25,066 bases of DNA from assembly GCA_045617525.1 (NCBI GenBank), contig JAZLIT010000261.1, positions 1 through 25,066 on the forward strand. Direction: 5' to 3'. Of the stretch, positions 15,626 through 22,386 are shown piece by piece. The notes under the pieces were generated by a model. That model searched no databases and was not told the DNA's origin. It saw only the letters and a list, made by a program, of their open reading frames with translations. A program made the translations under genes and the position numbers. This stretch comes from JAZLIT01 sp045617525. GTDB lineage: Bacteria; Bacillota; Bacilli; Bacillales_A; Planococcaceae. The first letter of the stretch is position 1. Each line of letters begins with the position of its first letter.

Positions 15626-15654
15626 AATGTATCTTCTCTCTTATACCAATATTT
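15626..15654 (-). promoter_or_regulatory. Sigma-E-like promoter of ytvI
   Basis: Read on the minus strand, AAATATT (15654-15648), 14 bp, then GATACATT (15633-15626) resembles the mother-cell sigma-E consensus (KMATATT-N14/15-CATACANT) with one mismatch in each box. Transcription would start about 35 nt before the TTG start. A sigma-A reading (TTGGTA-N17-TATAGA) overlaps it and is the main alternative. Confidence 0.5.
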
Positions 15655-15695
15655 CATTTTAAAATCATTTTTTTCTTAATTCGCCACGCTTTTCA

Positions 15696-15724
15696 TTCAC
15701 AAAGCCGTCAAAATTGATTATAAT
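15696..15724 (+). promoter_or_regulatory. Sigma-A promoter of citZ
   Basis: TTCACA (15696-15701), a 17-bp spacer and a perfect TATAAT (15719-15724) score 11/12 against the consensus. The start point near 15731 gives a leader of about 110 nt before citZ. Confidence 0.8.
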
Positions 15725-15730
15725 GTTTGA

Positions 15731-15745
15731 TGTAAGCGATTTACT
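15731..15745. promoter_or_regulatory. Cre-like site (CcpA) at the citZ start point
   Basis: TGTAAGCGATTTACT carries a perfect left half of the catabolite-responsive element (TGWAANCG), but its right half is displaced by one base. It sits on the predicted transcription start, where CcpA binding would repress. CcpA control of citZ is known in B. subtilis; this particular site is a guess. Confidence 0.4.
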
Positions 15746-15774
15746 TATCGGTTCATTGAGCAGAACTAAATGTT

Positions 15775-15804
15775 AGTGTCTTTCTGAAAAATAAAGAAAG
15801 CACT
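15775..15804 (+). promoter_or_regulatory. Stem-loop in the citZ leader
   Basis: AGTG-T-CTTTCT (15775-15785) pairs with AGAAAGCACT (15795-15804), ten base pairs with one bulged T and a 9-nt A-rich loop. There is no T tract, so it is not a terminator. It could be a protein-binding or stability element in the leader. Confidence 0.4.
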
Positions 15805-15841
15805 TACAAATCTAATATTTTATTTGAAGGAGCGAATTTTC

Positions 15842-16957
15842 ATGACAGCAACACGCGGTTTAGAAGGAATCGTAGCAGCACAGTCTAAAATCAGTTCGAT
15901 TATTGATGACACGTTAACATACGTAGGTTACGGTATTGACGATTTAACAAACAATGCTACATTCGAAGAAGTAATTTACTTATTATGGCACACTCGCCTG
16001 CCTAAAGCGGACGAGCTAGCTGAATTAAAACAACAATTAGCAGATAACATGGAAATTCCAACTGCAATTACTGATTTATTCAAGTCTATGCCACTTAATA
16101 CAGTGCACCCAATGGCAGCACTTCGTACAGCAGTATCAATGCTTGGTACTTTTGATGAAGAAGCTGACGTAATGGAGCCAGAAGCTAACTACCGTAAAGC
16201 AATCCGTTTACAAGCGAAAATTGCTTCAGTAGTAACTGCTTTCGCACGTATCCGTCAAGGTAAAGATGTAGTAGCACCGAAACCAGAACTTGGTTATGCA
16301 GCTAACTTCCTATACATGTTAAAAGGCGAAGAGCCAGCAGAAATCGAAATCGAAGCATTCAATAAAGCATTAGTATTACATGCTGACCACGAGTTAAACG
16401 CATCTACATTCACAGCACGTGTATGTGTAGCTACATTAACTGATGTGTACTCAGGTGTAACTTCTGCAATTAGTGCATTAAAAGGACCACTTCACGGTGG
16501 TGCAAACGAACAAGTTATGAAAATGTTAACTGAGATTGGTTCAGTTGCTAATGTTGAAGCTTGGGTTCAAGATAAATTAGATAATAAACAATTAATCATG
16601 GGCTTCGGTCACCGTGTTTACCGTGGTGGAGATCCACGTGCACCACACTTACGCGCTATGTCTGAAAAATTAACAAAATTAACTGGTAAACCAGAACTTT
16701 ATGATATGTCTGTTAAAATTCATGACATGATCGTTGAGCAAAAGAAATTACCAGCTAACGTTGATTTCTTCTCAGCATCAGTTTATGATTCATTAGGTAT
16801 CGAGCATGATTTATTCACACCAATCTTCGCGGTATCTCGTACTTCAGGTTGGGTTGCTCATATCCTTGAGCAGTATGCTAATAACCGCTTAATCCGTCCA
16901 CGTGCAGAGTACATTGGACCGGATATGCAAAAATACGTACCAATCAACGAGCGATAA
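15842..16957 (+). CDS. citZ: Citrate synthase
   Basis: Catalyses acetyl-CoA plus oxaloacetate to citrate, the entry to the TCA cycle. The 371 residues match B. subtilis CitZ. The catalytic triad is visible as His218 (GPLHGGANEQ), His257 (GFGHRVYRGGDPR) and Asp308 (NVDFFSASVYDSLGI); LHADHELNASTF at 179-190 is also typical. AAGGAG at 15827-15832 with 9-nt spacing selects ATG 15842; the frame extends six codons upstream to a TTG that overlaps that site. Codon use is shifted to C-ending codons (TTC, AAC, CAC, ATC) compared with neighbours, as expected for strong expression. It has a near-consensus promoter and a long structured leader, and precedes icd by 78 nt. Confidence 0.98.
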   Translation: MTATRGLEGIVAAQSKISSIIDDTLTYVGYGIDDLTNNATFEEVIYLLWHTRLPKADELAELKQQLADNMEIPTAITDLFKSMPLNTVHPMAALRTAVSMLGTFDEEADVMEPEANYRKAIRLQAKIASVVTAFARIRQGKDVVAPKPELGYAANFLYMLKGEEPAEIEIEAFNKALVLHADHELNASTFTARVCVATLTDVYSGVTSAISALKGPLHGGANEQVMKMLTEIGSVANVEAWVQDKLDNKQLIMGFGHRVYRGGDPRAPHLRAMSEKLTKLTGKPELYDMSVKIHDMIVEQKKLPANVDFFSASVYDSLGIEHDLFTPIFAVSRTSGWVAHILEQYANNRLIRPRAEYIGPDMQKYVPINER

Positions 16958-16981
16958 TTCCAAAAATATGTTAAACTATCT

Positions 16982-17006
16982 AGGACTGTGTTACCCGCGC
17001 AGTTCT
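16982..17006 (+). promoter_or_regulatory. Intergenic hairpin between citZ and icd
   Basis: AGGACTGTG (16982-16990) pairs with CGCAGTTCT (16998-17006), 9 bp with two G-U pairs and a 7-nt loop. No T tract follows, so it may act as an RNA processing or stability element separating the citZ and icd parts of one transcript. Confidence 0.4.
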
Positions 17007-17035
17007 TGATTTATGACACTAGGAGGCAACTTAAA

Positions 17036-18301
17036 ATGACTAACGGTAAAATTGTAGTAGAAAACGGCGTTTTAAATGTACCAAACAATCCAATCATTCC
17101 TTTCATCGAAGGTGACGGAATTGGACCAGATATCTGGAATGCAGCTTCTCGCGTAATCGACGCAGCAGTAGCAAAAGCTTATAATGGCGAAAAGAAAATT
17201 GAATGGTTAGAAGTTCTAGCTGGTGAAAAAGCATTCAACAAAACTGGTGAATGGTTACCACAAGATACTTTAGACAAAATCAACGAATACCTTATTGCTA
17301 TCAAAGGTCCATTAACAACTCCAATCGGTGGCGGTATCCGTTCACTTAACGTAGCATTACGTCAACAACTTGACCTATATGTTTGTTTACGTCCAGTTCG
17401 TCACTTTGACGGTGTACCTTCACCAGTTAAACGTCCAGAAGACGTTAAAATGGTTATCTTCCGTGAAAACACTGAAGATATCTATGCAGGTATCGAGTTC
17501 GAAGCTGGTTCTGAACAAGCTAAAAAACTTATCGACTTCTTACAAACAGAATTCGGTACAAAAAACATCCGTTTCCCTGAAACTTCAGGTATCGGCGTGA
17601 AACCAGTATCTCAAGAAGGTACTGCACGTTTAGTACGTTCTGCTATTGAATATGCAATCAAGCACAACGAACCAACTGTTACTCTTGTACACAAAGGTAA
17701 CATCATGAAGTACACTGAGGGTGGATTCAAAAAATGGGGTTATGAAGTAGCGGAAACTGAATTCGCTGAGCATACTTTCACTTGGAATCAATATGACGCT
17801 ATCAAAGCTGAGCAAGGCGAAGCTGCTGCTAACGCTGCACAAGACGCTGCAATGGCTGCTGGTAAAATCTTAGTTAAAGATTCTATCGCTGATATCTTCT
17901 TACAACAAATCCTAACTCGTCCAAATGAGTTCGACGTAGTTGCTACAATGAACTTAAATGGTGACTATATTTCTGACGCACTTGCTGCACAAGTTGGTGG
18001 TATTGGTATCGCTCCAGGAGCTAACATCAACTACCTAACTGGTCACGCAATTTTCGAAGCTACTCATGGGACTGCTCCGAAATATGCTGGTCAAGATAAA
18101 GTAAACCCATCTTCAGTATTACTTTCAGGCGTATTAATGCTTGAGCACTTAGGATGGCAAGAAGCTGCGGACTTAATTACAAACTCAGTTGAGAAAACAA
18201 TCTCTTCTAAATATGTAACTTATGACTTCGCACGTTTAATGGATGGCGCTACTGAAGTTAAATGTTCAGAATTCGCTACTCGTTTAATCGAAAACTTCTA
18301 A
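17036..18301 (+). CDS. icd: NADP-dependent isocitrate dehydrogenase
   Basis: Oxidatively decarboxylates isocitrate to 2-oxoglutarate with NADP. The 421 residues match B. subtilis Icd (about 423). Near the N-terminus is PFIEGDGIGPDIW. The substrate loop GGGIRSLNVALRQQLDLYVCLRP places Ser103, Asn105, Arg109 and Arg119 at the isocitrate site; Ser103 corresponds to the regulatory serine of E. coli Icd. ENTEDIYAGIE and the C-terminal cofactor region with ATHGTAP are present. AGGAGG at 17021-17026 with 9-nt spacing supports ATG 17036 over an open 16-codon extension. The codon use is as strongly biased as in citZ. A UUCG-capped terminator separates it from mdh. Confidence 0.98.
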   Translation: MTNGKIVVENGVLNVPNNPIIPFIEGDGIGPDIWNAASRVIDAAVAKAYNGEKKIEWLEVLAGEKAFNKTGEWLPQDTLDKINEYLIAIKGPLTTPIGGGIRSLNVALRQQLDLYVCLRPVRHFDGVPSPVKRPEDVKMVIFRENTEDIYAGIEFEAGSEQAKKLIDFLQTEFGTKNIRFPETSGIGVKPVSQEGTARLVRSAIEYAIKHNEPTVTLVHKGNIMKYTEGGFKKWGYEVAETEFAEHTFTWNQYDAIKAEQGEAAANAAQDAAMAAGKILVKDSIADIFLQQILTRPNEFDVVATMNLNGDYISDALAAQVGGIGIAPGANINYLTGHAIFEATHGTAPKYAGQDKVNPSSVLLSGVLMLEHLGWQEAADLITNSVEKTISSKYVTYDFARLMDGATEVKCSEFATRLIENF

Positions 18302-18312
18302 TAGTTTTTTAT

Positions 18313-18346
18313 AAAAGGTGTTTCTCTTCGGAGAGGCACCTTTTTT
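18313..18346 (+). terminator. Intrinsic terminator of citZ-icd
   Basis: AAAAGGTGTTTCTC (18313-18326) pairs over 14 bp with GAGAGGCACCTTTT around a TTCG tetraloop, followed by T. This is one of the strongest terminators in the window. Confidence 0.95.
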
Positions 18347-18349
18347 GCA

Positions 18350-18378
18350 TTGACTTTACAAAGTAAAAGAAAGAGAAT
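18350..18378 (+). promoter_or_regulatory. Candidate sigma-A promoter of mdh
   Basis: TTGACT (18350-18355), a 17-bp spacer and GAGAAT (18373-18378) match at 5/6 and 4/6, directly after the icd terminator and 55 bp before mdh. The -35 overlaps a small ACTTT-AC-AAAGT dyad. Confidence 0.4.
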
Positions 18379-18433
18379 AAAAGTATATATTGGTAATTAT
18401 TACTACAAATTTTCTTGATGGAGGCGTGTTAAT

Positions 18434-19372
18434 ATGTCAATGAAACGTAAAAAGATTTCTGTGATTGGAAGTGGTTACACGGGTGCGACGCTTGCGTTCT
18501 TAGCTGCACAAAAGGAATTAGGTGATGTAGTATTACTAGATATCCCTGCTTCAGAAGACCCTACAAAAGGGAAAGCCTTAGATATGTGGGAAGCTGCGCC
18601 AATTCAAGGTTTTGATGCTTACGTAAAAGGTACTTCAAGTTATGAGGATACTGCGAATTCGGATATCGTATTAATCACTGCTGGTGTAGCTCGAAAACCT
18701 GGTATGAGTCGAGATGATCTTGTTCAAATTAATCAAGTGGTTATGGAAGAAGTAGGGAAGCAAATTGCGAACTATTCTCCTAATGCTACGGTAATTGTTT
18801 TAACAAATCCGGTAGATGCAATGACCTATACTGTTCTTAAAGCGACTGGATTTCAGAAAAATAGAGTCATTGGGCAATCTGGTGTTCTCGATTCTGCTCG
18901 ATTCCGCGCATTTATTGCGGAAGAATTAAATGTGTCTGTAAAGGATATTACTACACTTGTTTTAGGTGGGCATGGTGATACAATGGTGCCGTTAGTACGT
19001 TATTCATGTGTAGGTGGCATTCCACTTGCTTCATTAATGTCAGAAGAGCGTTTAGAGGCGCTTGTTGCACGAACACGTAATGGTGGTGCAGAAATTGTTA
19101 ATCTATTAGGTAATGGTTCGGCTTATTATGCACCAGCTGCCGCAATGGTCGAGATGGCCGAAGCTATTATTAAGGACCAAAAACGTGTTCTTCCTTCAAT
19201 TGCTTATTTAGAAGGAGAATATGGCTACAGCGATATTTATTTAGGTGTACCCACGCTATTAGGCGCAAATGGTGTCGAGCGAATCTTTGAATTAGAATTA
19301 ACGGCTGTGGAAGAAGCGGCGCTTGATGTTTCAGCTAAAGCTGTGCAGGAAGTAATTAGAATTTTAAACTAG
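18434..19372 (+). CDS. mdh: Malate dehydrogenase
   Basis: NAD-dependent oxidation of malate to oxaloacetate, regenerating the acceptor used by CitZ. At 312 residues it has the length of B. subtilis Mdh and belongs to the LDH-like malate dehydrogenases. The dinucleotide motif GSGYTG is at 12-17 with Asp36 ending beta-2 (VVLLDIP), indicating NAD. Substrate arginines Arg87, Arg93 (ARKPGMSRDD) and Arg156 and the catalytic pair Asp153 and His180 (GGHGDTMVPL) are in place; Arg87 rather than Gln specifies malate over lactate. GGAGG at 18420-18424 supports the first ATG; a second ATG two codons in is less well spaced. It has its own terminator and probably its own promoter, so it is separable from citZ-icd. 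Confidence 0.97.
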   Translation: MSMKRKKISVIGSGYTGATLAFLAAQKELGDVVLLDIPASEDPTKGKALDMWEAAPIQGFDAYVKGTSSYEDTANSDIVLITAGVARKPGMSRDDLVQINQVVMEEVGKQIANYSPNATVIVLTNPVDAMTYTVLKATGFQKNRVIGQSGVLDSARFRAFIAEELNVSVKDITTLVLGGHGDTMVPLVRYSCVGGIPLASLMSEERLEALVARTRNGGAEIVNLLGNGSAYYAPAAAMVEMAEAIIKDQKRVLPSIAYLEGEYGYSDIYLGVPTLLGANGVERIFELELTAVEEAALDVSAKAVQEVIRILN

Positions 19373-19389
19373 TTGGGAGTGAATCGAGT

Positions 19390-19420
19390 GAGTAAGTAAG
19401 TGCTTACTCGGTTTTGTTTT
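19390..19420 (+). terminator. Intrinsic terminator of mdh
   Basis: GAGTAAG (19390-19396) pairs perfectly with CTTACTC (19403-19409) around a 6-nt loop, followed by GGTTTTGTTTT. The dyad could alternatively be a regulator site, but the T-rich tail favours a terminator. Confidence 0.7.
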
Positions 19421-19457
19421 AATTCGATGCGCTACAGTATATGCACGTCCATCATTT

Positions 19458-19473
19458 TACATACATGTTTGTA
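19458..19473. promoter_or_regulatory. Inverted repeat, candidate operator upstream of the maoC-like gene
   Basis: TACATACATGTTTGTA has 7 of 8 base pairs symmetric about its centre. Its right half overlaps the -35 box of the promoter at 19469-19497, so a bound protein would block RNA polymerase. The cognate regulator is unknown. Confidence 0.4.
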
Positions 19474-19497
19474 CTTTTCAGAAAAAGTTGTTACTAT
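19469..19497 (+). promoter_or_regulatory. Candidate promoter of maoC-like - phoP - phoR
   Basis: TTGTAC (19469-19474), a 17-bp spacer and TACTAT (19492-19497) match at 3/6 and 4/6. The start point near 19504 fits the ribosome site AGAAGGGG at 19516-19523. As no terminator lies between the maoC-like gene and phoP, this may be the main phoPR promoter. Confidence 0.45.
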
Positions 19498-19534
19498 TAA
19501 AATTATACTCGTAGTAGAAGGGGTTGCTCAAAAA

Positions 19535-19969
19535 TTGTTGAAAAGACAATCGAGACTTGGGAAAACAGTAGGCGAACTATTTTTAGGAGAAAAACTCCAT
19601 ATTACAGAATCAATTACAGATAAGGATTTATTGCTTTATTTAGGTCTCACTAACGATAATAATCCGCTGTATATCCAACATGATTACGCCGCTCTTACAC
19701 CTTATGAAAAGCCGATTGTGCCAACAATACTTTTAAATGGCATTATTAACTCAGCTATTTCGAAGCATTTACCTGGCCCAGGTTCACATATTTGGAAACA
19801 AGACATCACTTATTTAACACCAGTCTATCATTATGAAACAATTGAATTTGATTTAAAAATTATTGAGATAAACGAACAACAAAATACGGTATTAGTCGAT
19901 GTACAAGGATATAATGAAAAAGAATTAGCAATAGTAACGGGAAAAGTGACCGTTAGACCTCCACTTTAG
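19535..19969 (+). CDS. MaoC-like hot-dog domain protein
   Basis: A 144-residue protein of the MaoC dehydratase/hydratase-like hot-dog fold. The pattern is typical: a GELFLGEKL opening, then TDKDLLLYLGLTNDNNPLYIQHDYA (about 29-53), PIVPTILLNGIINSAISKHLPGPGS and a core beta-sheet LTPVYHYETIEFDLKIIEI. The asparagine-rich hydratase segment (TNDNNPLY) resembles (R)-enoyl-CoA hydratases, but the canonical active-site D..H pair is not certain. A CoA-ester substrate is inferred from the fold only. The start chosen is TTG 19535 with AGAAGGGG about 11 nt upstream; the frame is open to 19400 but that region holds the promoter. Only 49 nt separate it from phoP, so it is probably in the phoPR operon. Confidence 0.78.
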   Translation: MLKRQSRLGKTVGELFLGEKLHITESITDKDLLLYLGLTNDNNPLYIQHDYAALTPYEKPIVPTILLNGIINSAISKHLPGPGSHIWKQDITYLTPVYHYETIEFDLKIIEINEQQNTVLVDVQGYNEKELAIVTGKVTVRPPL

Positions 19970-19975
19970 TTGGAC

Positions 19976-19999
19976 GATTTGAAATGGGGGTTTCAAATC
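19976..19999 (+). promoter_or_regulatory. Perfect stem-loop in the phoP leader with G-rich loop
   Basis: GATTTGAAA (19976-19984), loop TGGGGG, then TTTCAAATC (19991-19999) forms a perfect 9-bp hairpin. It begins 7 nt after the maoC-like stop codon and ends 6 nt before the GGAGG of phoP. There is no T tract. Bases 19977-19993, the left arm, the loop and three further bases, are the exact reverse complement of 22345-22361 downstream of phoR. Confidence 0.75.
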
Positions 20000-20018
20000 A
20001 CTGATGGAGGTAAATATA

Positions 20019-20732
20019 ATGAAAAAGAAAATTTTAGTTGTTGAAGATGAACAATCGATTGCGACATTATTGAAATACAATTTAGAGCAAGCAGGGTATG
20101 ATGTATTACTTGCATATGATGGTAGGGATGGATTGGATACAATTATATCTGCAGAACCAGATTTAGTGCTGCTTGATTTAATGCTACCAACATTGGACGG
20201 AATGGAAATCTGTAAGGAAGTACGCAGTCTTCGTATCAATGTGCCCATTATTATGCTAACTGCGCGGGATGATGAGTTTGATAAAGTACTTGGACTGGAA
20301 TTAGGTGCAGACGATTACATGACGAAGCCTTTTAGTCCTCGTGAGGTTGTTGCACGTGTGAAGGCGGTATTACGTCGCTTTACACCAGTAATTCCAGAAA
20401 CAGCTAGTACAAACAATGGCAAACCACTTGAATACCATATTGCAGACCTACAAGTCTATCCGGATCGATTTGAAGCTTATTTAGGTGAGACGCAACTCGA
20501 GTTTACTCCGAAGGAATTTGAGTTACTAGTTTATTTAATTGAAAATAAAAATCGAGTGTTAACACGTGATCAGTTGTTGAGCTCGGTGTGGAATTACGAT
20601 TTTGCCGGGGATACGCGTATTGTTGATGTACATATTAGTCACCTTCGCGAGCAAATTGAGGAAAATAGTAGAAAGCCAATTTTTATTAAAACAATCCGTG
20701 GCTTAGGATATAAATTTGAGGTGCCTAAATGA
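20019..20732 (+). CDS. phoP: Phosphate-responsive response regulator PhoP
   Basis: OmpR-family DNA-binding response regulator of the phosphate starvation (Pho) system; when phosphorylated by PhoR it binds TTHACA direct repeats. It has 237 residues. The receiver domain (1-118) has Glu9/Asp10, phospho-acceptor Asp53 (LLDLMLP), Thr81 and Lys103 (MTKPFSPRE). The C-terminal winged helix (about 140-235) shows FTPKEFELLVYL and TRIVDVHISHLREQIE plus the closing TIRGLGYKFE. GGAGG at 20006-20010 with 8-nt spacing selects ATG 20019 over a start five codons earlier. It overlaps phoR by 4 bp (ATGA), so translation is coupled. Its leader carries the hairpin described above, and a strong PhoP box lies right after phoR. 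Confidence 0.96.
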   Translation: MKKKILVVEDEQSIATLLKYNLEQAGYDVLLAYDGRDGLDTIISAEPDLVLLDLMLPTLDGMEICKEVRSLRINVPIIMLTARDDEFDKVLGLELGADDYMTKPFSPREVVARVKAVLRRFTPVIPETASTNNGKPLEYHIADLQVYPDRFEAYLGETQLEFTPKEFELLVYLIENKNRVLTRDQLLSSVWNYDFAGDTRIVDVHISHLREQIEENSRKPIFIKTIRGLGYKFEVPK

Positions 20733-22270
20733 TTAAATCACTGAACGGGCAGCTTTTTTATACATTAGTCTTTTTAATAGGTTCAATTTTGGCTGTCCTA
20801 GGGCTCGTTATAGGTCAGCTTTTCCCTTTTTTTGCACATCAATATTTGGATATTCAAACAGAAGCAATTCATCAACAACTAGAAGATACGATTGTTACGG
20901 ATTTACAGCTGACTCTATCAGAACGGGAACAATTAATGCAGGCCATTAACATTCCAGAACAGACATTGGATGAAGGGCTGAACGAGGAAAAGCAACGGTT
21001 GAGAGTTGTATTGGCTTTTCTGATTTTGACGGCGATTGTAATTATATGTTTAACAACAAGTTATATAGTACGAAATTTACTTGAACCAATTATAAATGTG
21101 ACGAATACCGCAAAGGAATTGGCAATAGGGAATTACCGTGCCCGTGCCTTTGCAGAAGGACCATCGTCGCTAGTAGAGCTGAAAAATTCAGTGAATACAC
21201 TGGCGAAAAATTTAGAAAACATTACCAAAACGCGTGCCTTTGAGGAGGAACGCTTAAAAACATTAGTTGAAACAATGGGCAGTGGCTTATTGATGATGAA
21301 TCGAGAGGGTCAGATAACAATTGCGAACCGTGTTTTTATCGAAAATTTTGGCCTGAATCATGAACAGATCATAGAAAAAAGCTTTTTAACATTAAAACTG
21401 CCAGATCCGCTGAATAAATTTATCGACCAGGTATTTTTGACGGAGCAAACAGAGCGGAAGCAAATGTCACTTAAAGTTAAAAATGAAGTGAAACACAAGC
21501 AAGTCTATGGGGCGCCGGTAGTAGGGGAGCACGGCAAATGGTTAGGTGTCGTGATTGTTTTACACGATATTACAGAGGTAGTACGTCTTGAACAAGTGCG
21601 TAGAGATTTTGTGGCTAATGTTTCGCATGAATTACGAACACCGATTACATCGATTAAAGGCTTCTCTGAAACGTTGTTAGACGGAGCATATCAAGATAAA
21701 GAGATGCTTTTATCGTTTTTAGAAATTATTTATAAAGAAAGTAATCGTCTGCAAATGCTTGTTAATGATCTATTAGACCTTTCTAAATTGGAGCGTCAAG
21801 GTTATGAAATTGAGAAGAGAGATGTAAGTGTGCAAGTTGTTTTAGCGCGTGTTGCAGAGGTTACTGTTCAAAAAATGGATGAAAAGAATATTCAATTTAC
21901 AGTAGAAAATGAATTGGATGTGCATGTATTAGGTGAAGAAAATCGCCTCATTCAAATATTCACAAATTTAGTAAGTAATGCAACGATGTATTCACCCGAA
22001 AATTCAAACGTAAAAATTACTGTTTACAAGCAACAGGGTTTTGGTGTCATTGAAGTATTTGATGAGGGAATGGGTATTGAAGAGGCCGATTTGGCTAGGG
22101 TATTTGAACGTTTTTATCGTGTAGACACAGCCCGTAGCAGAAATTCAGGTGGAACAGGACTAGGCTTAGCGATCGTGAAGCACTTAGTGGAATTACATCA
22201 TGGGGAAATTGAGGTTGAAAGCCAGCTAGGTGAATGGACGATAATGCGTGTTCGTATCCCGCTAAGTTAG
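20729..22270 (+). CDS. phoR: Sensor histidine kinase PhoR, short sensor domain
   Basis: Membrane histidine kinase that phosphorylates PhoP. Domains in order: TM1 (about 10-30), a short extracytoplasmic loop (about 34-91), TM2 (92-113), HAMP (114-166), PAS (about 175-285), HisKA with phospho-accepting His300 (NVSHELRTPITSIKGF) and the HATPase domain (about 400-513). The latter shows N box NLVSNATMYS, G1 DEGMGIEEAD, F box FERFYRVD and G2 GGTGLGLAIV. At 513 residues it is about 65 shorter than B. subtilis PhoR (about 579). The shortage is in the external loop, which is only about 58 residues, so it is unlikely to fold as the full PDC-like sensor. It starts within the last codons of phoP and shares its transcript. 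Confidence 0.95.
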   Translation: MIKSLNGQLFYTLVFLIGSILAVLGLVIGQLFPFFAHQYLDIQTEAIHQQLEDTIVTDLQLTLSEREQLMQAINIPEQTLDEGLNEEKQRLRVVLAFLILTAIVIICLTTSYIVRNLLEPIINVTNTAKELAIGNYRARAFAEGPSSLVELKNSVNTLAKNLENITKTRAFEEERLKTLVETMGSGLLMMNREGQITIANRVFIENFGLNHEQIIEKSFLTLKLPDPLNKFIDQVFLTEQTERKQMSLKVKNEVKHKQVYGAPVVGEHGKWLGVVIVLHDITEVVRLEQVRRDFVANVSHELRTPITSIKGFSETLLDGAYQDKEMLLSFLEIIYKESNRLQMLVNDLLDLSKLERQGYEIEKRDVSVQVVLARVAEVTVQKMDEKNIQFTVENELDVHVLGEENRLIQIFTNLVSNATMYSPENSNVKITVYKQQGFGVIEVFDEGMGIEEADLARVFERFYRVDTARSRNSGGTGLGLAIVKHLVELHHGEIEVESQLGEWTIMRVRIPLS

Positions 22271-22282
22271 AGGGTTAAAATC

Positions 22283-22336
22283 TTTACGAATTATTTACAA
22301 TCCCTTCATTCTAACTTAACATTGGGTGTTTATACT
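22283..22336 (+). promoter_or_regulatory. PhoP box and PhoP-dependent promoter downstream of phoR
   Basis: Four direct repeats, TTTACG (22283), TTTACA (22294), TTCATT (22305) and TTAACA (22316), lie at exact 11-bp intervals, matching the TTHACA/5-bp-spacer PhoP box of Bacillus. TATACT at 22331-22336 acts as the -10; with a start near 22343 the repeats fall at -60 to -22, the classical position for PhoP activation. There is no sigma-A -35 box, as expected for an activator-dependent promoter. Confidence 0.75.
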
Positions 22337-22344
22337 TAGGATAT

Positions 22345-22361
22345 AAACCCCCATTTCAAAT
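22345..22361 (-). repeat. 17-bp perfect inverted repeat partner flanking phoPR
   Basis: AAACCCCCATTTCAAAT here is the exact reverse complement of 19977-19993 upstream of phoP. The match stops at both ends (neighbouring bases do not pair). The two copies bracket the phoP-phoR cassette in opposite orientation, about 2.4 kb apart. Confidence 0.9.
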
Positions 22362-22386
22362 AAATTAATTAAATAGGTACTGTAGT

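Noticed and set aside
15725..15841. T-box, riboswitch or CcpC (ATAA-N7-TTAT) site in the citZ leader
   Set aside because: No T-box or known riboswitch core and no ATAA-N7-TTAT with correct spacing was found; only a simple stem-loop and a cre-like half site are seen.
19970..19998. TTGGAC-N17-TCAAAT as a phoP promoter
   Set aside because: Transcription would start at about 20005, on top of the ribosome site, leaving no leader; the match is also weak.
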